Below, piece by piece: positions 1 through 9,700 of a DNA stretch of 64,000 nucleotides (position 1 is the stretch's first letter; each line of letters begins with the position of its first letter). The position numbers were made by a program, and so were the translations under genes. The DNA comes from Rhizobium sp. PP-CC-3A-592 (GTDB lineage Bacteria; Pseudomonadota; Alphaproteobacteria; Rhizobiales; Rhizobiaceae). The notes beneath the pieces are model-generated. The model ran no database searches. It was given only the letters and a program-made list of their open reading frames with translations, and was not told the DNA's origin. The stretch covers positions 290,916 to 354,915 of the forward strand of contig NZ_QJSR01000001.1 in NCBI RefSeq assembly GCF_003217095.1, in the 5' to 3' direction.

Positions 1-237
1 GCCCTCTTCACCGACGAAGTCGATCTCGACCTTGACGGACTGCAGGACAGCCGGGAGCTTGAGGACCTGCGCTGGGTTCCCGTCAGCGATCCTTCCGCGG
101 TTTCCATCCCCGATATCACCGCGCGTATTCTCGAAGCCTTGCATACGAGACTTGACGCCGACCCTCTGCTCGGCTTTGACGGCACCGTGCCGTATTTCCA
201 CGTCCGGAATGGACGACCCATCCGCGATCTTCTGTGA
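1..237 (+). CDS. C-terminal end of a probable NUDIX hydrolase (5' truncated by window)
   Basis: Frame 1 is open from the window edge to a TGA at 235-237, giving 78 residues. The segment LEDLRWVPVSDPSAVSIPDI followed by a TARILEAL helix resembles the end of NUDIX proteins, where a wall/helix region follows the NUDIX box. The NUDIX box itself would lie outside the window, so the family call is by tail resemblance and not by catalytic motif. The stop is 9 bp before the MFS start on the same strand, which suggests co-transcription. High G+C at third positions supports coding. Substrate unknown. Confidence 0.55.
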   Translation, partial: ALFTDEVDLDLDGLQDSRELEDLRWVPVSDPSAVSIPDITARILEALHTRLDADPLLGFDGTVPYFHVRNGRPIRDLL

Positions 238-246
238 GGACACCGA

Positions 247-1431
247 ATGTCTCAGACGACCCCTGGCTCGTCTCGGCCGGTTGAGGATATCCATTGGCTG
301 TCGCTGATCGCGGCCCTTGCCGCCGTCACCACGGTCGGCATCGCCATCGGCCTCGGCGTGCCTCTCCTCAGCTTCATCATGGAACGGCGCGGCGTCTCCT
401 CGACGCTGATCGGCCTCAACTCCACCGTGGCGGGCCTTGCCTCCATGGTCGCCGCCTCCTTCACGACACGGCTTGCACACCGGTTCGGCGTGGCGCAGGT
501 CATGGTGGCTGCCGTGGTGCTGGCCGCCGCGCCCGCGCTCGGCTTCTATTTCGTCGAGAATTTCTGGCTGTGGTTCCCGCTGCGAATCGTCTTCCAGAGC
601 GGCATCACCATTCTCTTTGTCCTCTCGGAGTTCTGGATCAACGCCACGGCGCCCTCGCATCGTCGTGGGCTCGTGTTCGGCATCTATGGCACCGTTCTTT
701 CGCTCGGGTTCGCCGCCGGGCCCCTGCTCTTCTCCCTGCTCGGCAGCGAGGGCATCCTGCCCTTCGCGGTCGGTGCCGGTATCATCCTGCTAGGCGCGAT
801 CCCGATCATCATCGCCCGCAAGGAAAGCCCCGATATCGACGAGATGCCGGAAATGCACTTCCTTCGCTACGTCTTCATGGTGCCGATGGCGACGGCCGCC
901 GTCTTCGTGTTCGGCGCGGTCGAGTATGGGGGCCTGTCGCTCTTTCCGGTCTATGGCACCCGCGTCGGCTTCTCCGAATCGCAGGCGGCCCTGCTGCTGA
1001 CCATCATGGGTGTGGGAAACCTCATCTTCCAGATCCCGCTCGGCCTCTTGTCGGACCGCATGAAGGACCGCCGCAAGCTGCTCGTGGCGCTGACCGTGAT
1101 CGGCTTTGCCGGTGCGCTCTGCCTGCCGGCCCTGTCGACCAACTGGTACGCCCTGGCGGCCATCCTGCTGCTCTGGGGCGGCATCATCTCCGGGCTCTAT
1201 ACGATCGGGCTCAGCCATCTCGGTTCGCGGCTCCACGGGCCGGAGCTGGCCGCCGCCAATGCCGCCTTCGTGTTCTGTTACGCGCTGGGCACCGTGGCCG
1301 GCCCCCAAGTCATCGGCGCCTCAATGGATGTCTTCGGCAATCACGGCTTTGCGTGGTCGATCGCCGGATTCTTCGGCCTTTACATCGTGCTTTCCCTGGT
1401 TCGCCTGGTTTATAAACCGAAACAGGGTTGA
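247..1431 (+). CDS. MFS transporter (YcaD-like)
   Basis: A 394-residue integral inner-membrane protein with about 12 hydrophobic segments, the standard major facilitator size and layout. The loop between TM2 and TM3 reads TTRLAHRFG, and a second cytoplasmic loop (about residues 270-280) reads [12 protein letters not shown], a good match to the MFS G-x-L-(S/A)-D-R-x-x-R-(R/K) motif. Overall it resembles the YcaD group of putative drug/sugar efflux carriers, but no residue fixes the substrate. ATG 247 lies 9 bp after the preceding gene and is the first start in frame. The stop overlaps the -35 of a possible rpmG promoter. Confidence 0.85.
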   Translation: MSQTTPGSSRPVEDIHWLSLIAALAAVTTVGIAIGLGVPLLSFIMERRGVSSTLIGLNSTVAGLASMVAASFTTRLAHRFGVAQVMVAAVVLAAAPALGFYFVENFWLWFPLRIVFQSGITILFVLSEFWINATAPSHRRGLVFGIYGTVLSLGFAAGPLLFSLLGSEGILPFAVGAGIILLGAIPIIIARKESPDIDEMPEMHFLRYVFMVPMATAAVFVFGAVEYGGLSLFPVYGTRVGFSESQAALLLTIMGVGNLIFQIPLGLLSDRMKDRRKLLVALTVIGFAGALCLPALSTNWYALAAILLLWGGIISGLYTIGLSHLGSRLHGPELAAANAAFVFCYALGTVAGPQVIGASMDVFGNHGFAWSIAGFFGLYIVLSLVRLVYKPKQG

Positions 1432-1455
1432 CTTTTCGAGCGCGATTTGTAGTTT
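1428..1455 (+). promoter_or_regulatory. candidate sigma-70 promoter for rpmG
   Basis: TTGACT (1428-1433) and TAGTTT (1450-1455) are separated by 16 bp, 65 bp before rpmG; the -35 overlaps the MFS stop codon. A bulged hairpin (GCCGG...CCGGC, about 1468-1494) follows in the leader. Assigned by consensus only. Confidence 0.35.
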
Positions 1456-1519
1456 CGCGCCAAGCTCGCCGGGACCTTCTTCGAAGTCCGGCTTTGTTAT
1501 TTCAGAAGGCAGGACGACC

Positions 1520-1687
1520 ATGGCGAAAGCTGCAAAAATCAAGATCAAGCTGCTGTCGACGGCCGACACGGGTTTCTTCTATGTGACCTCGAAGAACAGC
1601 CGCACCAAGACAGACAAGTTCAGCATGACGAAGTACGACCCGGTCGTACGCAAGCATGTCGAATTCAAGGAAACCAAGATCAAGTAA
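1520..1687 (+). CDS. rpmG: 50S ribosomal protein L33
   Basis: A 55-residue basic protein starting [20 protein letters not shown] and containing [21 protein letters not shown], the L33 signature. It is a component of the large ribosomal subunit near the E site. The form lacks the CxxC zinc pairs, so it is the zinc-independent (C-) type. ATG 1520 follows AGGACGACC, with AGGA as Shine-Dalgarno. A strong rho-independent terminator follows 20 bp after the stop. Confidence 0.97.
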   Translation: MAKAAKIKIKLLSTADTGFFYVTSKNSRTKTDKFSMTKYDPVVRKHVEFKETKIK

Positions 1688-1707
1688 GATCTTGTTTCTC
1701 TCAATTC

Positions 1708-1744
1708 AAAAAAGGCGCCGACGGCTACGTCAGGCGCCTTTTTT
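1708..1744 (+). terminator. rho-independent terminator after rpmG
   Basis: Perfect stem AAAAAAGGCGCC / GGCGCCTTTTTT around a 13-nt loop, with the T-run on the plus strand directly downstream of rpmG. Confidence 0.9.
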
Positions 1745-1811
1745 GCGTCGGCAGACGTTGCTGCAGGAAGACGCTCGTCCTGTGCAGCAGCCGACATCGA
1801 CATACGCAAAC

Positions 1812-1845
1812 GAAAAACGCCGCTCCTGAAAACAGAAGCGGCGTT
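1812..1845 (-). terminator. minus-strand rho-independent terminator without an upstream gene
   Basis: Stem AACGCCGCT (1816-1824) pairs with AGCGGCGTT (1837-1845). Read on the minus strand, the stem is followed by TTTTTCG. No minus-strand coding gene lies immediately upstream (pleD ends at 2242, 397 bp away), so it either closes a long pleD 3' UTR or, more likely, an independent small RNA. Confidence 0.8.
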
Positions 1846-1987
1846 GAACGGATGCCGGCCGGCACGCAGAGCGGCACGAGGAACCGCTGATACGTACCGG
1901 CCGACGACCCCACGACCCAGGAGATGCGGCGGACCTGACATCATGGGGTAACTGATCGGCTTGGGAGCGTAAGACCTCCCCTGCATA
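1812..1987 (-). ncRNA. candidate structured small RNA between rpmG and pleD
   Basis: The minus strand upstream of the orphan terminator folds into successive hairpins. Hairpin 1 is GGGAG/CTCCC (1963-1980). Hairpin 2 is a long stem: GCCGA (1956-1960 complement) with TCGGC (1900-1904), then ACCCCATGA (1941-1949) with TCGTGGGGT (1907-1915), then CAGG with CCTG around the loop TCCGCCGCATCT. A GCCGGCCGGC palindrome follows near 1857, and then the terminator. No convincing ORF or Shine-Dalgarno is present. The segment next to the apical stem contains TCTCCT, complementary to Shine-Dalgarno sequences, as in several rhizobial regulatory RNAs. The 5' end (about 1987) is an estimate. It could instead be a processed pleD 3' UTR. 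Confidence 0.6.
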
Positions 1988-2241
1988 AGAACATCGGCGA
2001 GATGCAGAAGAAAATCAATGAAATCTTAAAGCTTGGTTCGCTTTGATACAGTCATGGTTAACAAGATCCATGAAGTGCAGCCCGATTCGGGAGAAATTGC
2101 GGCGCTTTTCTGCCACAAGTTGCCAGATGTCGCTGCAGGACCGCACAAGCGCGTGATGACGTGCCGTAGCACTATGGCACGCCTTGATGTCAATTCCGCG
2201 ACGGCCGACGTCCCCAATCTGCGATTCGCCGAAAAACGGAC

Positions 2242-3609
2242 TCAGGCCGCGGCACCCACAACCTGGTTTCGCCCGTTGCGCTTGGCCTGGTAGAGCGCCG
2301 TATCCGCACGCTTGAGGAAGCTGTCGGCTGTTTCGCCGGCCGGGTCGAGCATCGCAATTCCCATGGACGCGGTGATCGTCAGCTCCTTGCTGCGATCCTG
2401 CAACAGGAAGGGCGTCGTCTCGATGCTCGCACGAAGGCGCTCAGCGATGGTGCTTGCCGTGGCTGCATCCGTGTCCGGCATGACCAGCACGAACTCCTCG
2501 CCGCCGAATCGGCAGGCGAGGTCGGCGCCGCGCACGGTGCTGCGAAGGCGTCGGGCGAATTCGCGCAGCACCTCGTCTCCCGCATCATGGCCATGCGTGT
2601 CGTTGACGATCTTGAAGCGGTCGATATCCGTCACGCAGATCGACAGGCTGCGGCCACGCTTCATGGCGCGCTCGATCAGAAGCTTGAGGTGGTTGTCGAG
2701 ATAGCGGCGGTTGTGAAGCCCCGTCAGGCCATCGGTGATGGCCAGCTCGATGGTCTGGTGGACGCTGAGGCGCAGGCGATCGTTGCATTGCTTGCGGCGG
2801 ATCTGCGTGAGGGATCGCGCGATCAGCTCGTTCGGGTCGATCGGCCGCATGATGTAGTCGGTGACACCGAGATCGAGCGCGCGCACCACGAGATCCTCCG
2901 CCCCCTGCTCGGCCACCAGGAGAATCGGGATGTAGCGCGTCCGTTCCAGCGAGCGCAGCTGCGAGCAGAGCCGCAGCGGGTCGTAGTCGTCGAAATTCGC
3001 ATTGACGATGACGAGGTCGAAGGGCTGCTCCGCCGCTTCGAACAGGGCTGCCTGCGGGTCGCTCATGATCGTCAGGCCGGCCACGGGCTTGAGGGCGCGG
3101 GCGATGCGGTCCTGCGAGCTGGCACGGGCATCCACGAGCAGGACGTTTCCCGGCTCGTCGGGACGTTCGGCGTTCGAAAGATCCTCGAAGCCGACGCTCT
3201 TTGCCGTTTCGGCGCGCAGGCGCAGCTCGTCGCTGACGTTCTTCAAGCGGACGAGGCTTTTGACCCGCGACATCAGTTGAAGATCGTTGACGGGCTTGGT
3301 CAGGAAGTCGTCTGCGCCGGCTTTCAGGCCGCGCACCCGGTCGGACGGCTGGTCGAGCGCGGTGACCATGATGACGGGTATATGTGCGGTCTTCGGGTTC
3401 GCCTTCAGCCGCTCGCAGACCTCGAAGCCGTCGATGCCCGGCATCATGATGTCGAGAAGGATGATATCGACCGGGCGGCTGTCGCAGATGGCGAGCGCCT
3501 GATAGCCGTCGGAAGCCGTGAGGACGTCGAAATATTCCGCGACGAGCCTCGCCTCCAGCAGTTTGACGTTTGCCGGTATGTCGTCGACGACGAGAATGCG
3601 TGCGGTCAT
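2242..3609 (-). CDS. pleD: PleD, diguanylate cyclase response regulator (REC-REC-GGDEF)
   Basis: Makes cyclic di-GMP from two GTP when phosphorylated, and in Caulobacter drives the motile-to-sessile transition. The 455 residues show an N-terminal receiver (VVDD at 7-10, phosphoacceptor D53 in LLDIMMPGIDG), a second adaptor receiver (about 150-270) and a GGDEF domain. The catalytic motif is GGEEF, preceded by RGAD five residues upstream, a canonical R-x-x-D inhibitory site, so product inhibition is expected. It lies 121 bp downstream of divK on the same strand, the conserved divK-pleD arrangement. ATG 3609 fits the REC start. Confidence 0.96.
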   Translation of the reverse strand: MTARILVVDDIPANVKLLEARLVAEYFDVLTASDGYQALAICDSRPVDIILLDIMMPGIDGFEVCERLKANPKTAHIPVIMVTALDQPSDRVRGLKAGADDFLTKPVNDLQLMSRVKSLVRLKNVSDELRLRAETAKSVGFEDLSNAERPDEPGNVLLVDARASSQDRIARALKPVAGLTIMSDPQAALFEAAEQPFDLVIVNANFDDYDPLRLCSQLRSLERTRYIPILLVAEQGAEDLVVRALDLGVTDYIMRPIDPNELIARSLTQIRRKQCNDRLRLSVHQTIELAITDGLTGLHNRRYLDNHLKLLIERAMKRGRSLSICVTDIDRFKIVNDTHGHDAGDEVLREFARRLRSTVRGADLACRFGGEEFVLVMPDTDAATASTIAERLRASIETTPFLLQDRSKELTITASMGIAMLDPAGETADSFLKRADTALYQAKRNGRNQVVGAAA

Positions 3610-3730
3610 GCGGTCCGTCCTGTCCTATCGCCCCTCGCCCTGCTGGGCCCGAATCGCCCGGTGCGAGGGGTTACATGATCATTCAAGCGCACCATCATGG
3701 CGGCTCCGTCGCGGCAATTGCAGATGTCGG

Positions 3731-4102
3731 TCAACCATCGCCAAGATAGGTCTTGATGGTCTCGATGAATTTCGGCACGGAAATCGGCTTGGAGACATAG
3801 GCCTCGCAGCCACCCTGCCGGATCCGCTCTTCGTCGCCCTTCATGGCGAAGGCCGTGACGGCGATGACAGGTATGACGTGGAGTTCGTCGTCCTCCTTCA
3901 GCCATTTGGTCACCTCGAGGCCGGAGACTTCCGGCAGCTGGATATCCATGAGGATCAGGTCGGGCCGGTGCTTGCGCGCAAGGTCCAGTGCCTCCAGTCC
4001 GTTTCGGGTCTGGATGGTCGTGTAGCCCGATGCCTCGATCAGGTCGCGGAAGAGCTTCATGTTCAGCTCGTTGTCCTCGACGATCATTACCTGTTTCGGC
4101 AT
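3731..4102 (-). CDS. divK: DivK, single-domain cell-cycle response regulator
   Basis: A 123-residue receiver with no output domain: [20 protein letters not shown], acidic pocket ED at 9-10, phosphoacceptor D53 ([11 protein letters not shown]) and the conserved Lys in YVSKPIS. In alphaproteobacteria DivK carries the PleC/DivJ signal to the DivL-CckA-CtrA pathway controlling division and asymmetry. I chose ATG 4102 because [10 protein letters not shown] is the expected start; a longer in-frame extension upstream has no homology character. pleD follows in the same orientation, so the two are probably co-transcribed. Confidence 0.95.
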   Translation of the reverse strand: MPKQVMIVEDNELNMKLFRDLIEASGYTTIQTRNGLEALDLARKHRPDLILMDIQLPEVSGLEVTKWLKEDDELHVIPVIAVTAFAMKGDEERIRQGGCEAYVSKPISVPKFIETIKTYLGDG

Positions 4103-4252
4103 ATCAGAACCTTCCCGCGTGTACGGCCGTGGCCGGGGGTCATTCCGCCAGCTGCAAGACGAGCATTCGCGCATGACTGGTGAAGAGTTAGGCCTATTTG
4201 GTTGAAAAAAAGGTAATCATAGGCCAGAAAAGCCGACGTGTTGCGGAATAGG

Positions 4253-4537
4253 GTGAAAACAGTGACGACAGCGGATGAGACCGCCATTGCCGTGCTCGGC
4301 TGGCTTGCGAGCGAGCCGGAGCTTCTCGGCCGCTTTCTGGCGCTGACGGGCACCGATCCGACCGGCCTGCGCGGCGCCGTCGGCGATCCGGGCTTCATGG
4401 CCGGGCTGCTCGATTTCGTCATGGATCACGAGCCGACGCTGATGCAGTTCTGCGAAGCCACGGGAACGAAGCCGGAAACGGTGGCGCGCGCGCATGCCGC
4501 CCTCTCCGGCTTTCGCGGCGATACGGGCAGCGCATGA
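4253..4537 (+). CDS. DUF3572 family protein
   Basis: A small acidic, mostly helical protein (about 94 aa) containing AIAVLGWLASEPELLGRFLA and DEPTLMQFCEATG-like segments typical of DUF3572, a family restricted to alphaproteobacteria with no known function. No ATG precedes the domain. GTG codons at 4238, 4253 and 4262 and TTG at 4241 are all possible; I took 4253, which has weak purine-rich sequence upstream. The stop overlaps the next ATG (ATGA), so translation of the HAD gene is probably coupled. Confidence 0.8.
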   Translation: MKTVTTADETAIAVLGWLASEPELLGRFLALTGTDPTGLRGAVGDPGFMAGLLDFVMDHEPTLMQFCEATGTKPETVARAHAALSGFRGDTGSA

Positions 4538-5199
4538 CCACTGAGACCCCTGATCCGCAGGCCCCTCTCTGCTTCGACCACATAGAGCTGACCGACCGTC
4601 CGCTGATCGTCTGCGATATCGACGAGGTGGTCCTCGAATTCGTGACGCCGTTTCAGAACTTCCTGAAATCCGGCGGACGGGAGCTTTTGCCCCGGTCGTT
4701 CCGCCTGCATGGCAATATCGTACACCTGGAGACCGGCGAACCCGTGCCGGACGCGATGGTGCCGACGTTGCTGGAGGACTTCTTCCTGACGCAGGACGTG
4801 TGGCAGACGCCCGCTTCTCAGGTGGCCGAGACGCTCGCCGATCTCTCAAACGAAGCCGACATTGTCTTCCTCACGGCCATGCCGCCCCGCCACACGGAGG
4901 TGCGTCGCCGGCTGCTCGACCGGCACGGGCTCTCGGCCTATCCGCTGCTGGCGACTGAGGCGCCAAAGGGTCCTGTCGTCAAGCAGCTTCATGACGCACG
5001 CGATGTCCCCGTGGCCTTCATCGACGACATTCTGCGCAATCTGGAATCCGTGCGCGAACATGCGCCGGATTGCCTGCTGATCCGACTGATGGCCAATGCG
5101 GAGTTCCTCGCGATGGCACCCGCACCGACCCAAGGCATCGAGAGCGCCAAGAACTGGGACGACGCCGCGCGGATCATCCGGCGGCATTTCCTGCGCTAG
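4534..5199 (+). CDS. HAD-like hydrolase of unknown substrate
   Basis: A 221-residue protein with the HAD motifs in order: motif I CDIDEVVLEF (D-x-D near residue 25), motif II FLTAMPP, a Lys in APKGPVVKQL, and motif IV FIDDIL. This supports an intact phosphohydrolase-type active site; the two Asp of motif I are present. No cap domain is obvious beyond the insert at about 45-100. ATG 4534 overlaps the DUF3572 stop by 4 nt. The stop codon TAG (5197-5199) is formed by the first bases of a RIME1-like repeat. Confidence 0.75.
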   Translation: MTTETPDPQAPLCFDHIELTDRPLIVCDIDEVVLEFVTPFQNFLKSGGRELLPRSFRLHGNIVHLETGEPVPDAMVPTLLEDFFLTQDVWQTPASQVAETLADLSNEADIVFLTAMPPRHTEVRRRLLDRHGLSAYPLLATEAPKGPVVKQLHDARDVPVAFIDDILRNLESVREHAPDCLLIRLMANAEFLAMAPAPTQGIESAKNWDDAARIIRRHFLR

Positions 5200-5300
5200 A
5201 GTTTGTCAGGGATAAGTGGAAACCGGTTATCCCAGCAAGACAAACGAAATCAAAGAAAACTAGACTCTGTCAGGTTCAGAATGAACCTCGCAGGGTCTAG
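5196..5300. repeat. RIME1-like rhizobial intergenic mosaic element
   Basis: Two adjacent large palindromes within 105 bp, both bounded by CTAG. The first pairs GTTTGTC with GACAAAC and GGGATAA with TTATCCC. The second pairs CTAGACTCTG with CAGGGTCTAG and AGGTTCA with TGAACCT. RIME1 elements of Rhizobiaceae are about 108 bp with two palindromes, so size and layout match. The element supplies the stop codon of the preceding gene and could stabilise or terminate its mRNA. Confidence 0.7.
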
Positions 5301-5454
5301 GGGCAGCGGCGCGGCCGAAACCGCATCACATTTGCGTTCGGACGTTTTCCACAGTGTTCACGTTTTGGTGATCCGAATACCGGTTTCGTGTCTCATTCCG
5401 CACCAGTCGGCAAAGCTTCCTTAAATCTCTTTCCGTAGCCTTTGCCCTGTTCGA

Positions 5455-6714
5455 ATGATCCGGATGGTGTCGATGGTTTTGCGTTCTACTCTCGGACTCG
5501 GGCTTCTGTTGCTCGCTCTCGCCAGCACGACGGCGGTCGCCGCTGATGGAACCTCGCCGCTACAGATCGTGGTGTCCAAGGACAAACAGTCTCTGGTCGT
5601 CTATGACGGCGACACGGTGGTCGCCACTTCGAAGGTCTCCTCCGGCAAGCGCGGCCATGAGACGCCGACAGGCATCTTCTCCATCCTCGAGAAGCGTCGC
5701 TATCACGAATCGAATATCTATTCGAACGCGCCCATGCCCTTCATGCAGCGGCTGACATGGTCCGGCATCGCGCTGCATGCCTCCAACAGTGTTCCCTCCT
5801 ACCCTGCGTCCCATGGCTGCGTGCGGCTGCCGAATGCCTTTGCGAAATCGCTCTACCAGATGACGGAGCGCGGATTGCACGTCGTGATTTCCGATCGCCA
5901 GATCGCGCCACAGCCGGTGTCGCACAGCTTCCTCTTCCAGCCGTCCGAGCCGGAACCGCAACTGCTCTCGGATGCGACGCTGCGTCCCGCCATGTCGCAG
6001 ATCCCGAGCGGCAATGTGGAAGTGGCGATGAGCGAGCCGGCCGTCCACACCCCAACGGCACCCGTCGCCCGCGCCGAAGACGATCGAGAGCCGATCCGCA
6101 TCCTGATCACCCGCCGCGGTGCGCGCGAGCTCAACCTCGATGTGCAAGCGGCGCTGAACGGTCTCGGCTACGATGCCGGCGTGCCGGATGGCGCGCTGGG
6201 TAGCCGGTCGATCGCCGCCATCCGCGCATTCGAACTCGCGGAAAGCCGCGAGCCCAAAGGACGGATAACGCCGGAGCTGGTGGACGCGCTCTTCAAGAAA
6301 GCCAATCTGCCGCCGCCGGCCAACGGGCAGCTTCTGGTTCGCCGGGATTTCACGCCACTCTTCGAAGCACCCGTGACGATCACGGAGCCGGAGATTGCGC
6401 TCGGTGCGCATTTCTACCAGTTCCAGGATATCGATGCGACGACGGGAAAGGGCAACTGGTTCTCGCTGTCTCTCGACAATGTCATCCCCAAGTCTATGAA
6501 GACCCGGCTCGGGATCACCCTGGACGATGATGCGCTCGCCTACAACGCAGCGACACGCGTGCTCGATCGCATCCAGATGACCGCGGAGCTTCGCGAACAG
6601 GTCGAGGACGTCCTTGCGCCCGGCTCATCCCTCACCGTCTCCGACATGGGCCTCGGCCCGGAAACCGGCCGCGGCACGGACTTCGTGACGATCACGCATC
6701 CCGCGAAGGGTTGA
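5455..6714 (+). CDS. secreted L,D-transpeptidase with peptidoglycan-binding domain
   Basis: Forms or remodels 3-3 cross-links, or attaches proteins, in the periplasmic cell wall. The 419 residues start with a signal peptide (hydrophobic core about 12-25, cleavage probably after AVAA, residue 30). A YkuD catalytic domain (about 36-145) follows, with HETPTG and the catalytic SHGCVR (H120, C122). A PG_binding_1-like repeat lies at about 220-275 (LDVQAALNGLGYDAGVPDG). The C-terminal 140 residues are not recognised. Three ATGs (5455, 5464, 5473) could start translation and none has a strong Shine-Dalgarno; I kept the first. Unipolar-growing Rhizobiales are rich in such enzymes. Confidence 0.88.
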   Translation: MIRMVSMVLRSTLGLGLLLLALASTTAVAADGTSPLQIVVSKDKQSLVVYDGDTVVATSKVSSGKRGHETPTGIFSILEKRRYHESNIYSNAPMPFMQRLTWSGIALHASNSVPSYPASHGCVRLPNAFAKSLYQMTERGLHVVISDRQIAPQPVSHSFLFQPSEPEPQLLSDATLRPAMSQIPSGNVEVAMSEPAVHTPTAPVARAEDDREPIRILITRRGARELNLDVQAALNGLGYDAGVPDGALGSRSIAAIRAFELAESREPKGRITPELVDALFKKANLPPPANGQLLVRRDFTPLFEAPVTITEPEIALGAHFYQFQDIDATTGKGNWFSLSLDNVIPKSMKTRLGITLDDDALAYNAATRVLDRIQMTAELREQVEDVLAPGSSLTVSDMGLGPETGRGTDFVTITHPAKG

Positions 6715-6796
6715 GGTTCACGTCGCCTCCCGGACAACCGACACAGCGTAAAGGCAAACTGCACTTACCTCACCGAATCGTCAGATCGACAAGCTG

Positions 6797-9700
6797 CTAC
6801 GAGATCAGCTCGACGTCGATGACGCCGGGGGCCGTTTTCAGGGCGGCGGCGATCTCGGCGGAGATGCGGTACTTGTCGCCCAGTTCCACCTCGATCTCGC
6901 GCTGGCCATTGTCCTTGACGATGATGAAGGACACCTGCCCGTCGCCCTTCGTGTTCAGATGCGTGGCGACGGAGCGCAAGGGGCCGCTGTCGCGGACATA
7001 GACGCGCAACGCCTTCTGCATCTGGAACGAGCGCTCCTCCAGCGATTGCAGCGTCTGGATCCGCAAGCCGATCCCTTCCGGGCGCTCCTCCGCCTGAACG
7101 GTCAGCACCAGCGACTTACCCGGCTCCAGCAGGTCGCGATATTGCTGCAGCATTTCCGAAAACAGAACGGCTTCGAACTGACCGGACGAATCCGAGAAGG
7201 TGACAATGCCCATCTTGTTGCCGGTGCGCGTCTTGCGCTCCTGCTTGGACGTCACTGTGCCCGCAAGACGCCCGGCCGTGTTGCCCTTTTTCACCGACAG
7301 AGCGAAGTCGGCGAAGGTCTGACACCGGATCTTCGCCAGCAGGTCGTTATAGGTGTCGAGCGGATGGGCCGAGAGGTAGAAGCCGAGCACCTGGAATTCC
7401 CGCTGGAGCTTCTCCGACGCCAGCCATGGTGTGAAATCCGGCAGGCCGATCTTTTCGGGTCCCGTCGCGGCACCTGCGCCGAACATGTCGTGCTGACCCT
7501 TGAGCCTGTTCTCGTTGGCAAACTGGGCAAACCCCAGGATCCGGTCCAGACCCGCGACCAGCGCGGCGCGGTCATAGCCGAAACCATCGAAGGCGCCGGC
7601 ACAGATCAGGCTTTCGAACACGCGGCGGTTCAACAGCTTCGGGTCGATGCGCAGGCAGAAATCCTCGAGGCTTGCAAAGGGCGTGTCGCCCCGCACCGCC
7701 ACGATATGCTCGACGGCCGCCTCGCCGACGCCCTTCAGCGCCGAGAGCGAATAGAAGATACGGTTGTCGCCCGTCTCGAAGCGGCGGAACGAGGTCTGCA
7801 CCGACGGGGGAACCACCGTGATGCCGAGCCGTCCGGCATCCTGACGGAAATCGACCAGTTTTTCGGTGTTCGCCATGTCGAGCGTCATCGACGCTGCGAG
7901 GAACTCGACCGGATAATGCGCCTTGAGATAGGCCGTCTGGTAGGAGACGATGGCATAGGCTGCGGCGTGGCTCTTGTTGAAGCCGTAATTGGCGAATTTG
8001 GCCAGCAGGTCGAAGATCATGTCGGCCTGCGGCTTCGACACGCCGTTCTTCACGGCGCCGTCCACGAAGCGGGCGCGCTGCATGTCCATCTCGGCCTTGA
8101 TCTTCTTGCCCATGGCGCGGCGCAGAAGATCGGCCTCGCCGAGCGAGTAGCCGGAGAGAACCTGGGCGATCTGCATCACCTGTTCCTGGTAGACGATGAC
8201 GCCCTGCGTTTCCTTCAGCAGGTAGTCGATGGTCGGGTGGATCGATTCGATCTCCTCCTCGCCGTGCTTTCGCGCATTGTAGACGGGGATGTTTTCCATC
8301 GGGCCCGGGCGATAGAGCGCGACGAGGGCGATGATATCCTCGATGCAGTCGGGCCGCATGCCGATCAGCGCCTTGCGCATGCCGGCACTTTCCACCTGGA
8401 ACACGCCGACCGTGTCGCCCTTGGAGAGCATCTCGTAGGTCTTGGCGTCGTCGAGCGGCAGCGCTTCCAGCGCCACATGGATGCCGCGCTTGGCGATGAA
8501 GTCCACGGCCGTCTTCAGAACGGTGAGCGTCTTCAGGCCGAGAAAGTCGAACTTGACGAGGCCGGCCTGCTCGACCCATTTCATGTTGAACTGCGTCACC
8601 GGCATGTCGGAGCGCGGATCGCGATACATCGGCACCAGCTTCGACAGTGGCCGGTCGCCGATGACGATGCCGGCGGCGTGGGTCGATGCGTGGCGGTAAA
8701 GCCCCTCGATCTTCTGGGCGATGTCGAGCAGGCGGCCGATCACCGGTTCCTTATCGACCTCTTCCTGAAAGCGCGGCTCGTCCTCGATCGCCTTGGCGAG
8801 CGTCACCGGGTTGGCCGGATTGTTCGGCACCATCTTGCAGATCTTGTCGACCTGACCGTAGGGCATTTCCAGCACGCGGCCGACGTCGCGAAGCGCGGCG
8901 CGTGCCTGCAGCGATCCGAACGTGATGATCTGCGCCACCTGCTCGCGGCCATACTTGGCCTGCACGTAGCGGATGACCTCTTCGCGCCGGTCCTGGCAGA
9001 AGTCGATATCGAAGTCGGGCATCGAGACGCGTTCCGGGTTGAGGAAGCGTTCGAACAGCAGCGAAAAGCGCAGAGGATCGACGTCGGTGATCGTCAGCGC
9101 ATAGGCGACGAGCGAGCCCGCGCCCGAGCCGCGGCCGGGACCGACCGGGATGTCCTGCAGCTTTGCCCATTTGATGAAGTCGGCAACGATGAGGAAGTAG
9201 CCCGGAAACTTCATGCGCTCGATGACGCCGAGTTCGAAATCCAGCCGCTCGCGATAATCCGTCTCGCTATAGCCGGGCGACAGGCCGAGCTTCTGCATCC
9301 GCTCGTCCAGCCCTTCGATGGCCTGACGGCGCAGTTCGAGCGACTCCGCCCGTTCGGCCTCTGCCGGATCGTCGGAAGCACCCGTGAAGCGCGGCAGGAT
9401 CGGTGCGCGCGTCTTCAGCACGAAGGTGCAGCGGCGGGCCACCTCAATCGTGTTGTCGAGCGCTTCCGGCAGGTCGGCAAAAAGCTTCGCCATTTCCTGC
9501 CGGCTCTTGAGGTAGTGGTCGGGCGTAAGCCGAAAACGGGTGTCATCGGAGACCATGGCATTGTGCGCCACCGCCATCAGGGCGTCATGCGCATCGTAGT
9601 CGCCGGGCGTCGGGAAAAAGGGTTCGTTGGTCGCGACCAGCGGCAGTTCCAGCCGGTAGGCAAGATCGATCATGCGGTTCTCGTGCCGCTTGTCGTAGCG

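Noticed and set aside
2033-2293. 86-aa plus-strand frame before pleD
   Set aside because: Overlaps the end of pleD antisense, poor codon usage and no ribosome-binding site.
4190-4226. GGCCTAT...ATAGGCC inverted repeat in the divK/DUF3572 divergent region
   Set aside because: A 7-bp arm with a 21-bp spacer is too weak to call an operator without conservation data.
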